Shown here: piece by piece, positions 48,277 to 62,281 of the stretch | Layout: each line of letters begins with the position of its first letter | Numbering within the stretch: position 1 is the first letter of the stretch | Source of the DNA: Albifimbria verrucaria | Lineage: Eukaryota > Ascomycota > Sordariomycetes > Hypocreales > Stachybotryaceae | Assembly (NCBI GenBank): GCA_020081605.1 | Contig: JAHREC010000062.1 | Location: 2,976,001-3,040,000, forward strand | Direction: 5' to 3' | Length of the DNA stretch: 64,000 nt | Notes under the pieces: model-generated | The model's database searches: none | The model's input: only the letters and a program-made list of their open reading frames with translations | Told to the model about the DNA's origin: nothing | Translations under genes and position numbers: made by a program

Positions 48277-50925
48277 GTGGTGATTTTTAGCTCAAACTTG
48301 ATCGATGTATTATTCAATTCACGTGGCGATGGCATCGTGGCCGGGCATGGGCTGCACGAGATCAACACCGCGCCTGCATGACACTAGTGAACAGGAGCTG
48401 GAATTGTAGCTGACAGCCTCAACCATCTCTTGATCTGAGACCAAAAAGGCAAGAAGCTGTTTACCTCCAATCGTGGAATTGTAATGTGAATGGACGTGCA
48501 TGCCGGGCTATTTCGGGTCAGAAATTCCGCTGACCCGCATGCAGGCCTTCCGTCGACTAGTGATTCGTGGTTCTGATATCTTCCACCAGTGAGAAAGGAC
48601 CATAGCCCACCTCATAGAGGACCGGTCACCGTCCGTGACCAGGGCGTTGATAACTGCTAGGACAACACCAAATTACGGGCTGAGTTAAACCATGAACTTG
48701 CTCAGCCCTGTGCTTGCACTCAGGTGAGTTTGACGAGGGCAAGCCATCCATCTAGGATATTGCGGCACGTTGCAAGGTTGAGGTGTGTGCGTTGGTGCGT
48801 GTTCATGCAGCTCTAAGGTGATGTAAACGAGGTTTGTGCAGGGCCCTGCACCCACGCTGCACCTAGCTGGCGCACATGCAGTCTAGGAATGCACATTTAT
48901 CGGCCCAATGCCATCCAGCCCGGCAATTTGCTTTGAAAAGACTGTTTTAGCAACGTAACAGAGTTGGTAGCCAATCTTTTGACACGGAGATGTTTTGCAC
49001 GACAATCAACACCCTGGCCAACCCAAGCCAGATCTCGTGTAGTTAGCTGATGGAGCAACTCTATTCGAAGCATTCGCCCCACAATGCCCCGAACTGATTG
49101 TCTAAAGGTAGCCGGGGTGGTAATGGGCCGCCGAGATTGGCCAGGAAGTTGGCGACTGGAGAGCGGGAGGGCTAATCTGGGTCCGGCTCATTTTCCCATG
49201 GGCAAATAAGGTCTGCTGGGGCATTTAGCCGTGCCAAGTGCCAGTATCTGTGGTTAGCATATGGAGACCTCTCGGTTGAAAGGACGCACGAGGAATTGAG
49301 GCATTGCCCACGAGTTAGGAACGATATCTCGAGTCAATGACTTCAGCCGTGGATGGGAATCGAATCCTTAGTTGATTTGTCGCTGACACGAGATCGCATT
49401 ACTGTTCTTGGCGCCATACAGTCGAGTGACCATAGCTTGACCAAGCCTTACTCACACCCCTTGGAAGAAGGTTCATGAAGGCTAGGCGCGCCATGATTCG
49501 CGGAAAAGGTTCCTCCGTCGAACCAGAAGAAGCTTTCCTCCCATGAACAACCAGCAGAGTCGGACTAACGCCTAACGCCGTGCCAAGAGTTGGGACGCCG
49601 GCATGCAATGCTTAGCTTTGGCTTCACGCAGTGGCTCCGTTTTCTCCAGAATTCGTTTTTATATCGACGGGCTTGAGTAGTATGCTTAATGTAAGCTTGT
49701 TGCAGCCCTGTCTTCGCATCAGAAGGTGAGATATGCCAAGACGCACGGCCAGACAACCGTGGCTTCTGAACCGTTGGATTAATTCCTTCCGGAGCTTCGA
49801 CAACGTCTTGGGTTGGGGCCATGGCCCAGCGCGGATGAATCAGGCCGAAGGGATACTTCAACCTGCTGCGTGGGGAGTACCAAGATGAGGAATCTAGACC
49901 CCGGTGAGCCTGCGTAAGCGCGACCGTCGCGCGGGCACCTGATTGTCGTGCCAGGCGGCTCGACGCTAGAGTGTCCCAGAGATCTGGGTAGACTCGCTCG
50001 TGACAGACGCAACGCTGTTGACGTTGACGCTGACGCCCGAGGTACAGCAACAGGAAGGCCAGGATAGGGCAAGCCAGCACACGGCTCGCTTAGGGTGCAA
50101 GCGGCTGGCGGTGGTGCAATCTCGAAAGCACGGCTGCTTGCCGTTACAGTGTGGAGTTTGTAAGACGTAGAACATGGGGTCGGATGCGGAGAGGCTGGGG
50201 TAAAATTGGGCTTGTCTGGGGATTTTGGTCCACCGAGGAGGAATGGAGGGAGGAGGTTGATAGAGGTTTCCCCTTACCTAAGCCACGACAAGTACGTTTC
50301 AATAACCAATCTTCTTCTACTTGCTTCCCAACCTGCGGTTTTATTCCACCAGCAATGCTGCGCTCGGTTGAAGGCGATGATCCTGCCACTCTACGGCGAG
50401 CCCACTCGTTATCGAAAAGGGCCGGACACTTTGTCCAGCCAGCGCTGATGCTCGAGAGGGAGAGGAGGAGGGAGGGAGTGAGGTGGAGTCGTGGGTGTGG
50501 CCCATGCAGATGCAATGCTTGGTGGAGTTGGATGGCCCGGGAACCGAAGCCAATGAACGGTCCAGGCCTTGGCCTGCTGCTCCTCCATGATTCGTTTGCA
50601 CACCCTCATGTTCCCCATTTCTCTCCATCGACGCACCCTGGCACAGACTTGGCCCTACTGTGCCAGTCTGGGGCCGGTCGACTCCTCAGATGACCAGGCC
50701 CGTCGACGAGATACATATCAGGGTAAATATCCTCGCTCCTTACCATGGCCTTCCTCTCCCCATCTCTCTCCTCTTCTTCCTCATCCTCATTCGTGGTGCA
50801 GGAACGTTTTCTTTTCTCCTTGATACCCCGTTCTCGTTTTTAGCGAGCATCCTGGGAGAAGAAGACATTGGTCAAGTCCAATCTCAACCCTTTAGGAAGA
50901 AGATCCGTCACGACAGTTGCCCACA
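48277..50925. other. Long upstream region of the sugar porter gene
   Basis: 2.65 kb without a supportable gene. A tRNA-like B box (TTCGATTCC on the minus strand, near 49352) has no folding partner arms. Open frames up to 180 codons (50151-50693 plus, 49565-50080 minus) are random in composition. C/T-rich tracts appear in the last 300 bases (50750-50830), a likely leader. Confidence 0.45.
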
Positions 50926-52908
<1,983 letters not shown>

Positions 52909-55112
52909 TGGGCTCACCCTGTCGGATAATTATTGACGAACTTGTTTTAAAGGCGACGTGATGCGACTGTTATTTACGGCGGCGGTGGCATGGCATCTCC
53001 ATAGAGGATGCAGGGGTACCGTAGACGGGTACCGCGGTTGTGAAGAAAGCCATATACTACTGCATTACTACAGTGGGATGACATGGGAAGAAAGTGGAGA
53101 GGAGAGGGGCTCGATTAGATGACATTTGATATCCGATGCGAATGAGAACGCACAATGACCTAACCATCCGATGCTATGTGGTGACTCGCCTTGGGGCGCC
53201 CAGCCCAACCCAGTAGACACGGAGTGCTCTCCGTCCCGTCGTGACCATGATGAGACGTGAGACGGAGCCCCTGGTTTTTATGCGAAGTGATGGAATCCCG
53301 CTTGCTACTGCCGTCTGCTGGACGGTTATGCGCAACGGTCCAATGGGTGCTGGTCGAGGGCGGGGTTAGTCCCCTCCCACCCCTGGTCTAGCACGTTCCA
53401 ACGGCGCCGTGATATCCACCCTTAATTGTCCGAGGTGTAGAAATGCCGGACCACGCCCAAAGTGGCATCCCGGGGCCTGGAAGGGAAGAGAAGGGGGCAG
53501 AAGGGAAAAGATATACCGCTTGCCAGCCCAGCCCAGCCCAGCCGAGCATCGCACACAAGACAAGATCAGACAAGACCAGACACAATACAAGCCCCATCTT
53601 CGGTGCGCGACGAGCCCCCAGGCGCAGACCCAGACACAGACCCAGCCGGAGAGGGAGGGGCCCTGGGCCTTTCCCAAACCAGCGACGGCCCTCTGCGCAA
53701 AACAAGTCGAGCCTGACCCAAACCCAGACATGGAGTACCACTGGGGCGGTTTCATTGCTGGGTTTGGAAGGAGTTCGTCCCAGGTGCGGTGCAGGAAGGG
53801 GCACAACACGCCGGCGCGAGCCCAGCCCACCCCACACCACTAAGGTAAGACGGGCTACCCCGGACTCGCGGGAGCTCTGGTTCATGTGCACACGTTGTGG
53901 TCATAAGAAAGAGCGAGATGGCCCGGCACGCTGCCTGGGCGAAGAGCCTCTCCTCTCTTTTTCCCATCTTTTGTCGAGAGACGGCGAGAGAGGCAGACGA
54001 CACGAGGTGTGAGTTGCGAGTGCTCTCGAGGAGCGCTTCCCTTCCCACCGCTGCTCCTGGACTTACACCATCAGTCGCATACACAGACACACACACCATC
54101 TCGCCTTGGTGGCACAAGGCTTCGACGCTTGACACTAAGCTTAACTTGCTCGGTAGTTGGAGGTTAGGGCGCTCTCACTCGTCCACTCAAGAACCAACGT
54201 TCTCAAGCGTCACCCTGACAGAGCGTCAGATTGGCGATCCTGTTGTCGGGCTCTCCGGCCGTCCCGGCATCGCATTTGCACAAATACGCAGTAGTAGTTG
54301 GTCGCGGCGGCACCGGGTGTGGTCGCACGCGCGGCGCTTGCGAAAAGCGTCTTACAAGCCAAGTCCGTCCTCAGGCCGACTTACAGCCAAGGACAAGCCG
54401 CAGCCGGCAGCAGCATGTCCAAGGCGGCCGCATCTGCGCAGGCCTTGGAACCGGTCGCTTCTGGCGTGGGCACAGGCGCTGGCGCTGGCACTGGACGGCA
54501 TGGGCAGCAGAGCGTGCATTCCCACGGCCCGTTACCCGCCTGTTCGTTTCGTAAGTTGCGGTTTCTATATATCGCCAGAGGGAAGAGTTGTGTTGGTTGA
54601 AGACTTGAATGTCTTGTTACTTTCTTTGCCCATTTATGAACTCTTTTTGTTTTATTTTATTTTTCACTTTTCTCATTTCACCCTCTTTTTTTTTGTTCTT
54701 AACTCACAGCACAATTGGGTTCTGCTTGCATTCAGGGTGACTCTGTTGAGTTCACTTTGCCAAACAGCCGGGCGGGGCGGCGTCTTTCAACCGGCGCCAA
54801 CCAAACCACCTCAAGCTGAACCGCATCACGTAACCGACGCCGGTTTCGTTCAATCTCATTGTTTACGTTTCCTGGCCATGAGATATTTTTGACGGGCATC
54901 TCATGTCGACTCCTTGCTTTTTCGAACCTGCTTGCCTGGCTATTCGACAGATTCCTGCTCTCTCACATTTACCCGAGCGGAATCGTCTCCTTATTCCCGC
55001 CTTGTGTACACCCCTCCCGTCTATTCAATCCGTGCTTTTTATACTTCGCTTTTCCCTCTTGCACCGTCTTCAATCTTCACAATCGTCCCAGGAGACGTCA
55101 TCATGTGCATCC
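52909..55112. other. Long intergenic upstream of the SDR-fold gene
   Basis: 2.2 kb with no supportable gene. Open frames between 53366 and 54892 are low-complexity or random and shadow each other on both strands. A T-rich tract (54620-54705) and C/T-rich sequence up to 55110 look like a leader, possibly with an untranslated intron. Confidence 0.45.
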
Positions 55113-56493
55113 ATGGCTGACCCGGTCTCTCCAACAGCCACCCACAACTCGCCTCGCACATGGCTCCTGACTGCCGCCCTGTCGCCGTTGGCCGTGCGGC
55201 TCATCCGTCAGCTGCTGGCCCACGGCGACTACGTTGTCGCGTGCTTGCCGCCCCATGAGATTGAGCATCCGGACCGGAGCGCCGAGTTCCGCGAGCTGAT
55301 CAACGAGTGCAAGAGCAACCGCAAGGACCGCGAGGGCTGGAAGGACAGGATCCGTGGCATCCGCTGCGATGGCCGCGGCATGAGCAGCTGCGGCTCCGCC
55401 GTGGCCGAGGCCATTCAGGTGTTCGGCCGTATCGATATTTTGCTGTGTTGTAAATCAGAAGGTGAGTCAGTTCCATCGGGGCCTCCTTTTGCCAAGGCCG
55501 GCCCTAGGCGAGAATTCTGCAGTCTTTGCAAACGGGGCGACGCTGACAACCCTATTCAAATGACGCAGCCGTTGTTGGAACCGTGGAAGAGCTCTCAACC
55601 AACCCAATCACCCAGAATCTCGTTCGTGATCAGTTCGAGACCATATTCTTCTCCCATGTCAATTTCATAAAGGCCACGCTGCCCCATTTCAGGGAGCAGC
55701 ACACCGGCCACATCATCGTCCTGACCAGCATTGGCGGGCATATCGGAACGCCGGGCATGTCCATGTACACGGCCGCAACCTGGGCTCTCGAAGGATTTTG
55801 CGACTCTCTCGCCTACGAGATTGCACCATTTAACATCAAAGTCACGATTGTGCAGCCGAATAAGGAGATACAGTCGCTCACGAACCGCATCATCTTTGCG
55901 CCTCAGATTCCTGCTTATGCCCATAGTTTCAACCCCGCCCCTAGCGTCCGCGAAATGCTCAAGAATGTGCTGGACACGAACCCAGACACGGCGGTCCCGT
56001 CCCTCCCGAGTCTGTCCAGTCGCCCATGTCACCCGACAGCCCGGAGGGTATTGAGCCGGAGCCGGGCCGCGGCGAGATTTTGCATCGTTACCCAAAGCTG
56101 CCACCAGGTGCAGCCGACAGGCTGGTTATGGAGACGGTGCACGCACTGACGGCCATTGGCGGTCACGAGAACCCACCGTCACGGCACATCGTGGGCGCAG
56201 AGGGTGCTAACGCCGTCAAGGAAAAGTTGAGAACAGTTACGGAAGAATTGGAAGACTTCGTGGAGTCAAGTCTAGCGGTAGATATTTTTGACAGCGAGCT
56301 AATGGACGAAGCAAGGGAGGGAGGGCAGCAGGAGGATCACCACGAGGGATGGCAGAGGGGGCGAGCCAGGCCCGGCATCGTAATGGCAGTAAGAAAATGC
56401 TATACTGCTGAGGCGAGGCAGATAGAGGTAATGACTATCACGGGCATGGTTTACTCTCTGTCTGGCACATGCAGAGTATCCATGCCGGAGTGA
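55113..56493 (+). CDS. SDR-fold protein lacking canonical SDR motifs
   Basis: Short-chain dehydrogenase/reductase fold with altered active sites. The dinucleotide motif TGxxxGxG is replaced by TAALSPLA in RTWLLTAALSPLAVRLIRQ. NNAG is replaced by CCKSEA after GRIDILL. The catalytic YxxxK reads YTAAT in SMYTAATWALEGFCDS, although the preceding Ser (LTSIGGHIG) is kept. The fold remains clear: HIIVLTSIGGHIGTP, then SLAYEIAPFNIKVTIVQP. Intron 55462-55568 splits the chain at CCKSE/AVVG. The frame breaks near 55998, after which PDSPEGIEPEPGRGEILH and an α-helical tail (EGANAVKEKLRTVTEELEDF) continue to 56493. About 420 residues, longer than classical SDRs. Likely a non-catalytic or atypical SDR; role unknown. 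Confidence 0.72.
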
Positions 56494-57314
56494 ACGCTTG
56501 GATGATGGTAATTGAGGATACTGGCCCTGTCGGCTTGAATGGGCGAGTTAGGTTATCATAGAGCTTCATGGCTGGGAAGCAAATAATCATTTGATGGTCT
56601 ATATGAGGAATTGCATGGTGGATAATAAAGTCTGGAAAGTGGAAATGCTATGAAGATCAATGGCTTGTTGCAAGAGTGAGCAGTGAATAGTGTATTCTTT
56701 TGGGAGAAGATGAGACTCTCACATTATGCCAATTTGCATTAAACCCATTGTTTTCTTTTTCTTTTTCTTTTCTTTGCTTTTTGTCCTTTTTGATCTGTTG
56801 ATTGAAAAGTTTATCTATTTTTCTTTTTCCTTTCCTTTTCTTTTTTCTTCTAGTCTTTTTCTTCCTTATATGAAGAAGCAATATTCTCATCGTCGAAGTT
56901 ATCTGGCTTACAGCACCCACCCTCAATGAGCTTAGCACGAGGATCCCTGAGTCGGCACGTAAAAAGTCGAGCCGAGCGCTGAGCTCAGCTCTCGCCGTTT
57001 CAGGGTACGTACCTGGAGGTGCCGAGCTGCGCCATGCGACATCAGGGCTGGGTCCATCCAGGGTGTTCCTTCTGTACAGGTACAGCCTGCATGCGACAGC
57101 TTGTCTCGACACCGACAAAATCGCTGCGTGCCCTTCACCAGCGCCAACACCAAAGTCCCCAACGCGACAACAGACCAGCTGCCCTGGTGCATGCGCTCGT
57201 GTCTTCCTTACACTTGAGATCCTTCTACAACTCTTCAAAAGGCGGTCCGACCCCTGGACATGTCTTAAATCCCCTCGAACCCCAGAACAATGTCCAGGGA
57301 AAGACGGTGCTATC
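56494..57314. other. Intergenic with long polypyrimidine tract, TRS120 promoter
   Basis: About 820 bases. Positions 56749-56872 are an almost continuous C/T tract on the plus strand, interrupted once by TGATCTGTTGATTGAAAAG. The TRS120 start follows about 440 bases later. No gene seen. Confidence 0.5.
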
Positions 57315-60300
57315 ATGAGCTTGGATCCGCTGCTCCCCATCGCTCCGGCGAGGGTCAAGGCACTTTGCTGCCTCTTGGGCCCATTAAGGCAGATCGGTTC
57401 ACCCATTTTGTCGACAGACTTCACACTGAACATGTCGTCCACCTCCGCGACATCACCGCCGATGGGCGGCCGAATAGGAGTAAGCACCTACAGCTCATGC
57501 CCGGTCTGTTTGCGAACAAGACAATGCTGACCCCAATTGCAAAGATACCTTCTCTCCATTGGCCTTCCCGACGGCGCTATCCTATACGATCTCGTTACTC
57601 ACTTCCCGCCGCCCTCACACCTCGCCCTCGCGCCATTCGATCTATACCGAGAGCCCCTAGCCGTGGTGGCCTTGGCCGACGGCAAGGAGCTCTATGACCC
57701 AGCGTTCAGCAAGAGGCATTCTGCCAACGGAATGGCCCGCACTGCCGTCGAAAATAACATCCGAGCCCTCTACCAAGAGTTGGAAGACCTGCGGGACATG
57801 TACCCTAAAGCCTTGGTCCACCGAGTGCTCATCTTCGACTACACAGCCCCAGCCGATGCGGAGTTGCCCATCCCTGAAGGCATTGCTGTGATACCGCCGC
57901 TGGAGGAATGCAAGAGAACGACGATGAAGACTGTAATGTGCGACATGTCCTCCTTACTACTGGCCGAAATGACCACACTTGCGCGATCCTTTGAGGGAAT
58001 GTCTACGATAGAGTCACCGGGGCACTATACAGTCGCACGACTTGCTTCTGCTGATGAGGAGGATGCTGCCAAAAGAATGTATCGTCGAAACTCACAGTTT
58101 GCCGCGCCGACCGGACGTTCGAACTCGGCTGGCGGTATCATGGAAAAGAGCCAGGCTCGTATGTCTATGCCTCCCGTAGCCTCCCGACCACCGATAGGCT
58201 CCAGTAGCTCTACACCTGCACGTCCATCGACCCCAGTTAAGAGCGGCCTGTCCAATCCTCCAATTGGAGCCGAAGACGTACGAAACGGCGCAGGTAGCGA
58301 GCCATCAACCCCTGAACGAAGGCCCTCTGTGCCTGAACCCTCGAACTGTCTCGAGAAGAAACACGCGACCGAGTACCTGTGCAAGGCTTTGGGACTGGAG
58401 GTGCGAATGACCGATGGCGTCTCAAAGGCAAGAGCCGGGTTGCTGTCGTGGTTGGGTCTATGTATCTTCAGGCAGGCCGATGGAACGACTCGCTGCGAGA
58501 GCTAAACGAGGCCGCCACCGCATCCAGATCGTTGAACGATCACATTTGGCATGGCAAGGCTCTGGAACTGATCGTTCTCAACATGTTCCTTCTTGGTTGG
58601 TCCAAGATAGACTTCCAGATCCCGGCAGTCTGTTTCCCTGTTGAGGAGCGCCCTGGTAGCGCATCGTCGAAGAACGAGCCGGAGCTGGTTGATTCGACCC
58701 AGCCTAGATGTCTTGCAAGTCTGCAAAAGATCTTACCAGGACTGCTGGACCGAATAATGGGATTGTACTCTAGGGTTTCGGCCGAGAACCTCCCGCCTCT
58801 GCCTCTTTCCGAGACGACAGTTCGCTTCTGCAAGATCCTCGCTGCGATGCATATCTGTAATGGAAAGCTCAACTACGAGGCCCTCGATATAATCATTACT
58901 GGCAACATGCCTGCAAAGCAACTGACTACGTCCCCGCGCCACATGATCACGCCTTCGAGACAGCAAATCGTATATACTCTCTTTAGAGCGTTTCCATCAA
59001 CACGGACAGAGTTGCTTACGAATCTTGACCGAGTCTCTATTCTTAGTGGCATTGCCTCAGTACTTGGCCCTCTTGGGTTCCATCGTAAGAAGGCCATGGT
59101 CATGCGCGAACTGGTTTCAGTTCTGATCGGCGGTTTGGTTGAAGCACGAACGCGTGGCGCCGCCGATGCTGGCATTCACCCAGCTGCGGGCTTGCTCTCT
59201 GCTCTTCCTGGGACTGAGCAAAGTAACGGCGCAGTTGCTCTTGATCTTAGCGAGGCAGACATAGAAGAGGGCATTGAGGCTTTCTTGGGACTTCTTTGCA
59301 GATCCTACGGCGTAGTAGGCTTTGACATGGCTAAAAAGGAGCCACGTCTGGCTCTGACAGTACAGATGATTCTAACGAGGCTGTGATTGCTCGAATCAAC
59401 GCGCAGTCAGCGGCACGATTCTTCGGCTTTCCTGACATTAAACTTAATATTCTCCGAGCATGCATCAACTTTTCTGAGGCGCTACCAGATTTTCATGGTG
59501 TTTTGAAGTACTCGAGTGACTTGCTTCGCACTGCAGGATCCGGGATTGTCCCTGGGCCAAGACGGGAAGACGCTTCTCCCAAGATTAGCAAGGACGAACA
59601 AATTCGTCAAGAGACTAACATCTCTCGTACATCAGTGCTCGTTCAGCGCTTATCACTTTCGCATTTGACTGCAGAGTATTGGGACGAATTCTTAGTTCGA
59701 GGCCTCAAGTTCGAGCCTTTGCCTAGGTCACGGACGCCTATTGCTCATGCTCCGAGTGCATTGCCTGGAGCATCGGCTGATCGATCATCACAGGGCGTGA
59801 ACCCCTTTATCTACAATCCCTTCCTCAAGAAGCCTGATGAAGCAGCAGCCGATAGCTCACTGGTAGCCGATGAAGTAGCGAGCTTTCATATTACGCTACA
59901 GAACACTTACGAAGTGGAGGTCGATATCGAGAGCATCAAACTGCATACTGAGGGTGTCGAGTTTGAGCCAATTCCTGAAACTGTAGTGCTGGGCCCGTAC
60001 CGCACGCAACTGTTACGACTTAAGGGCCGACCTAAGGCGGCTGGTTCACTCAAAGTTACCGGTGCATCAGTGAAGGTCCGCGGCTGCAGGGAGAGACGTT
60101 TCCCAGTGTTCCCGAAGCCCTGGTCACCGACACGAAATGAGAAAGTCAAGAACGTTGGCATGGCTTCTCTAGACGAAAGCCTGAGTGTGGCTGGAGTTGG
60201 CATGATTCAACCTGAAATCCACACTCTAAGTCTGAATGTGATAGAAGCACAGCCTCTAGTTATTGTCAAGTCAACAACCCTCCCCAATCCTCGGTTATGA

Positions 60301-61666
60301 TCCTGGAGGGAGAGAAACAAGCCTTCTCGGTGACATTACAGAACCTGTCTTCGACACCCGTGGATTTATTGCTATTCTCTTTCAAAGACTCCACACAAGA
60401 GCCTCTTCAAGCTGCGCTCAACAACCGCGATGCAACTCCGGCCGAGTTGCATGAATACGAATACATTCTCACGAAGCGCCCAGCCCTACGCCTTGTGAAG
60501 AAGAATGATCGCCTGGATATTGCGCCTGGTGGTGAGGCTACTTTTGAGTTCGAGATCCTGGGTAAGCCAGGCCTTACAAATGCCACAATCCAAGTCGATT
60601 ATACGCACTTGGGCATGCCTCGCAGCGAGGTTACAGAGCAGTTCCATACCCGGCAGGTTTCTGTAGACTTGACTGTGACCGTCAACGCCGGAATGGAGTT
60701 GATGCGAATGGAAGCCTTGCCGGTGTTAGGGCAAATACCGCAGCCTTTACTCAATCGTTTGCATTCCAAATCGAATGCCGGACAGGCCGATGAATATTGC
60801 TTGTTGCTGATGGATATGCGCAACGCATGGCCAAGTCAGATGAGCATCCGTCTGGAGGAGATGACGGCATGGCTGTGGAGGAAGACATCTTACCCGGAAA
60901 CACAAGTCGGGTCATATTGCCCGTGAAGAGAATCTACTTGGAAGACCCTCACGCATCCATACCTAGCCTGCTACCATCGCAGAAGCGTCAGTTTGTCGTG
61001 AGCACAAGCAAAATATCACCAGAAATGGAGCGACGCAACCGAGAGGCCTTTTGGTATCGAGAAGAACTGCTCGAACGCATCACAGCGACGTGGCGTACCA
61101 CCTCGGTGCCAAAACGTGTTGGTGAGGTTGAACTAAGAACTCTTAGGGTCACACCTCGCATGATCGAGGCAGTCAAGGTGGACGAAGTGGGCATTGCCAT
61201 TCATATTGGTGAAGGCAGCGCGGATCCTGCCCAAAAGGGCAACACAGCATATGTGGATGAGTTTACACAGTTGACAGTGCAGGTTACCAACAGGACGACT
61301 CGCCCTATCCTGCCACTAGTCAGGTTGATGCCCTCTCTATGCCATCGCCCATCGAACGTGGCCCTGGACTACACGCGCAAGCTTTCGTGGAATGGCACAC
61401 TGCAGCAGCTATTACCCAAGTTGGAAGGTGGCGGTAGCACGGAGTTCAAGATTGGCATGACAGCATTGTGCAGGGGTGAATTCGAGGTGACGGCGACGGT
61501 GGAAGAGATACGGGTATGGGAGGAGCCGAAACGCGATGAGGAGACGCAAGAGGGACGACCTCGGTCGAATACACAGACGATGCTGGAGGCGGCGCTTGGA
61601 GTCAAGGAGCGTAGAATGTGGCATTCGAGACAGCCGTACATACTGTCTGTAAGAGATAGAGAATGA
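57315..61666 (+). CDS. TRS120: TRAPPII complex subunit TRS120 (TRAPPC9)
   Basis: Large subunit of the TRAPPII tethering complex, which activates Rab11/Ypt31-type GTPases at the late Golgi. It starts MSLDPLLPIAPARVKALLLPL-like (in frame after correction), with HVVHLRDITADGRPNRN. Intron 57480-57544 is followed by FSPLAF and AILYDLVTHFPPPSHLALAP. Characteristic blocks follow: DYTAPADAELPIPEGIAVIP; YLQAGRWNDSLRELNEAATA; LELIVLNMFLLGWSKIDFQI; LNILRACINFSEALPDFHGV; and IYNPFLKKPDE. Then come the Ig-like C-terminal domains (SFHITLQNTYEVEVDIESIK, LTVQVTNRTTRPILP), ending YILSVRDRE. One base is missing at runs 57567-57569 and 60282-60285, with other breaks near 58440, 59385 and 60880. About 1430 residues, the family's size. 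A Ser/Pro-rich insert lies near residues 245-330. Confidence 0.93.
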
Positions 61667-62281
61667 TGGGGGTTGCATGGATGGAGCATTGTCAATGGAG
61701 GCAAGCGTGTAGATCTGCAAGCCACTTAGCTACCTTATCTATCAGCCCAGCATTAATGAACGGAACGAAGCGAAGCGAAGCGAAGCAAAGCATTGATACA
61801 GAGCGTCCCAGGCAAGGCTAGTTGTTTGTTATCTTTGACATGGATGATTGTGGCTCGGAGCCGAAGATGTAGATGCATTATCGCGGAGTGACAGCGTGAG
61901 TACGGTCTACGTCACAGGGTTACGCAGGGTTATGCCACCTCCCGAGGGACTGGATTTACCTGCAAGAGGATGAGGTGCAGGTTGCAGATGGCTGAGGAGA
62001 GGCGCTGTGATACGCCAGAGGGCCGAATTAGTCCGAATGGAGAGGCCCGGAGTTGGCGACGTTCTGGACTCGAGTCTTGGTTGGATGGCTTAGCTAAGGA
62101 GCGGCGCCGAACCCGCCGACCCGGAACCGGCTGTCGACGGTAAATCCCGGCATCGGATTCTTTTTCTCTTATCTCGCGCAATCGCCCTTGCACTACTACA
62201 TGTACATGTAGATACCCACCTACCCACCCTGGACAGCAACTGACAATTGCTTCTTCCCACGCCCTACGCTTCTTTGTGAGG
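61667..62281. other. Intergenic between TRS120 and PABA synthase
   Basis: About 615 bases. It contains a (CGAAG)n repeat at 61765-61790 and the promoter of the PABA synthase, with TACATGTACATGTA near 62200. No gene seen. Confidence 0.5.
61765..61790. repeat. (CGAAG)n microsatellite
   Basis: About five imperfect copies of CGAAG/CAAAG just downstream of the TRS120 stop. Confidence 0.7.

Noticed and set aside
49340..49400. Possible second tRNA (B-box-like GATTCGATTCC on the minus strand)
   Set aside because: No matching T-stem, acceptor stem or A box could be formed around it.
49565..50693. Two open frames of 171 and 180 codons upstream of the sugar porter
   Set aside because: Random composition, overlapping on both strands, with no recognisable motif or splice structure.
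53366..54892. Several overlapping open frames, up to 331 codons
   Set aside because: All frames on both strands are open because the DNA is C- and CAGCC-repeat-rich. No family features appear in any of them.
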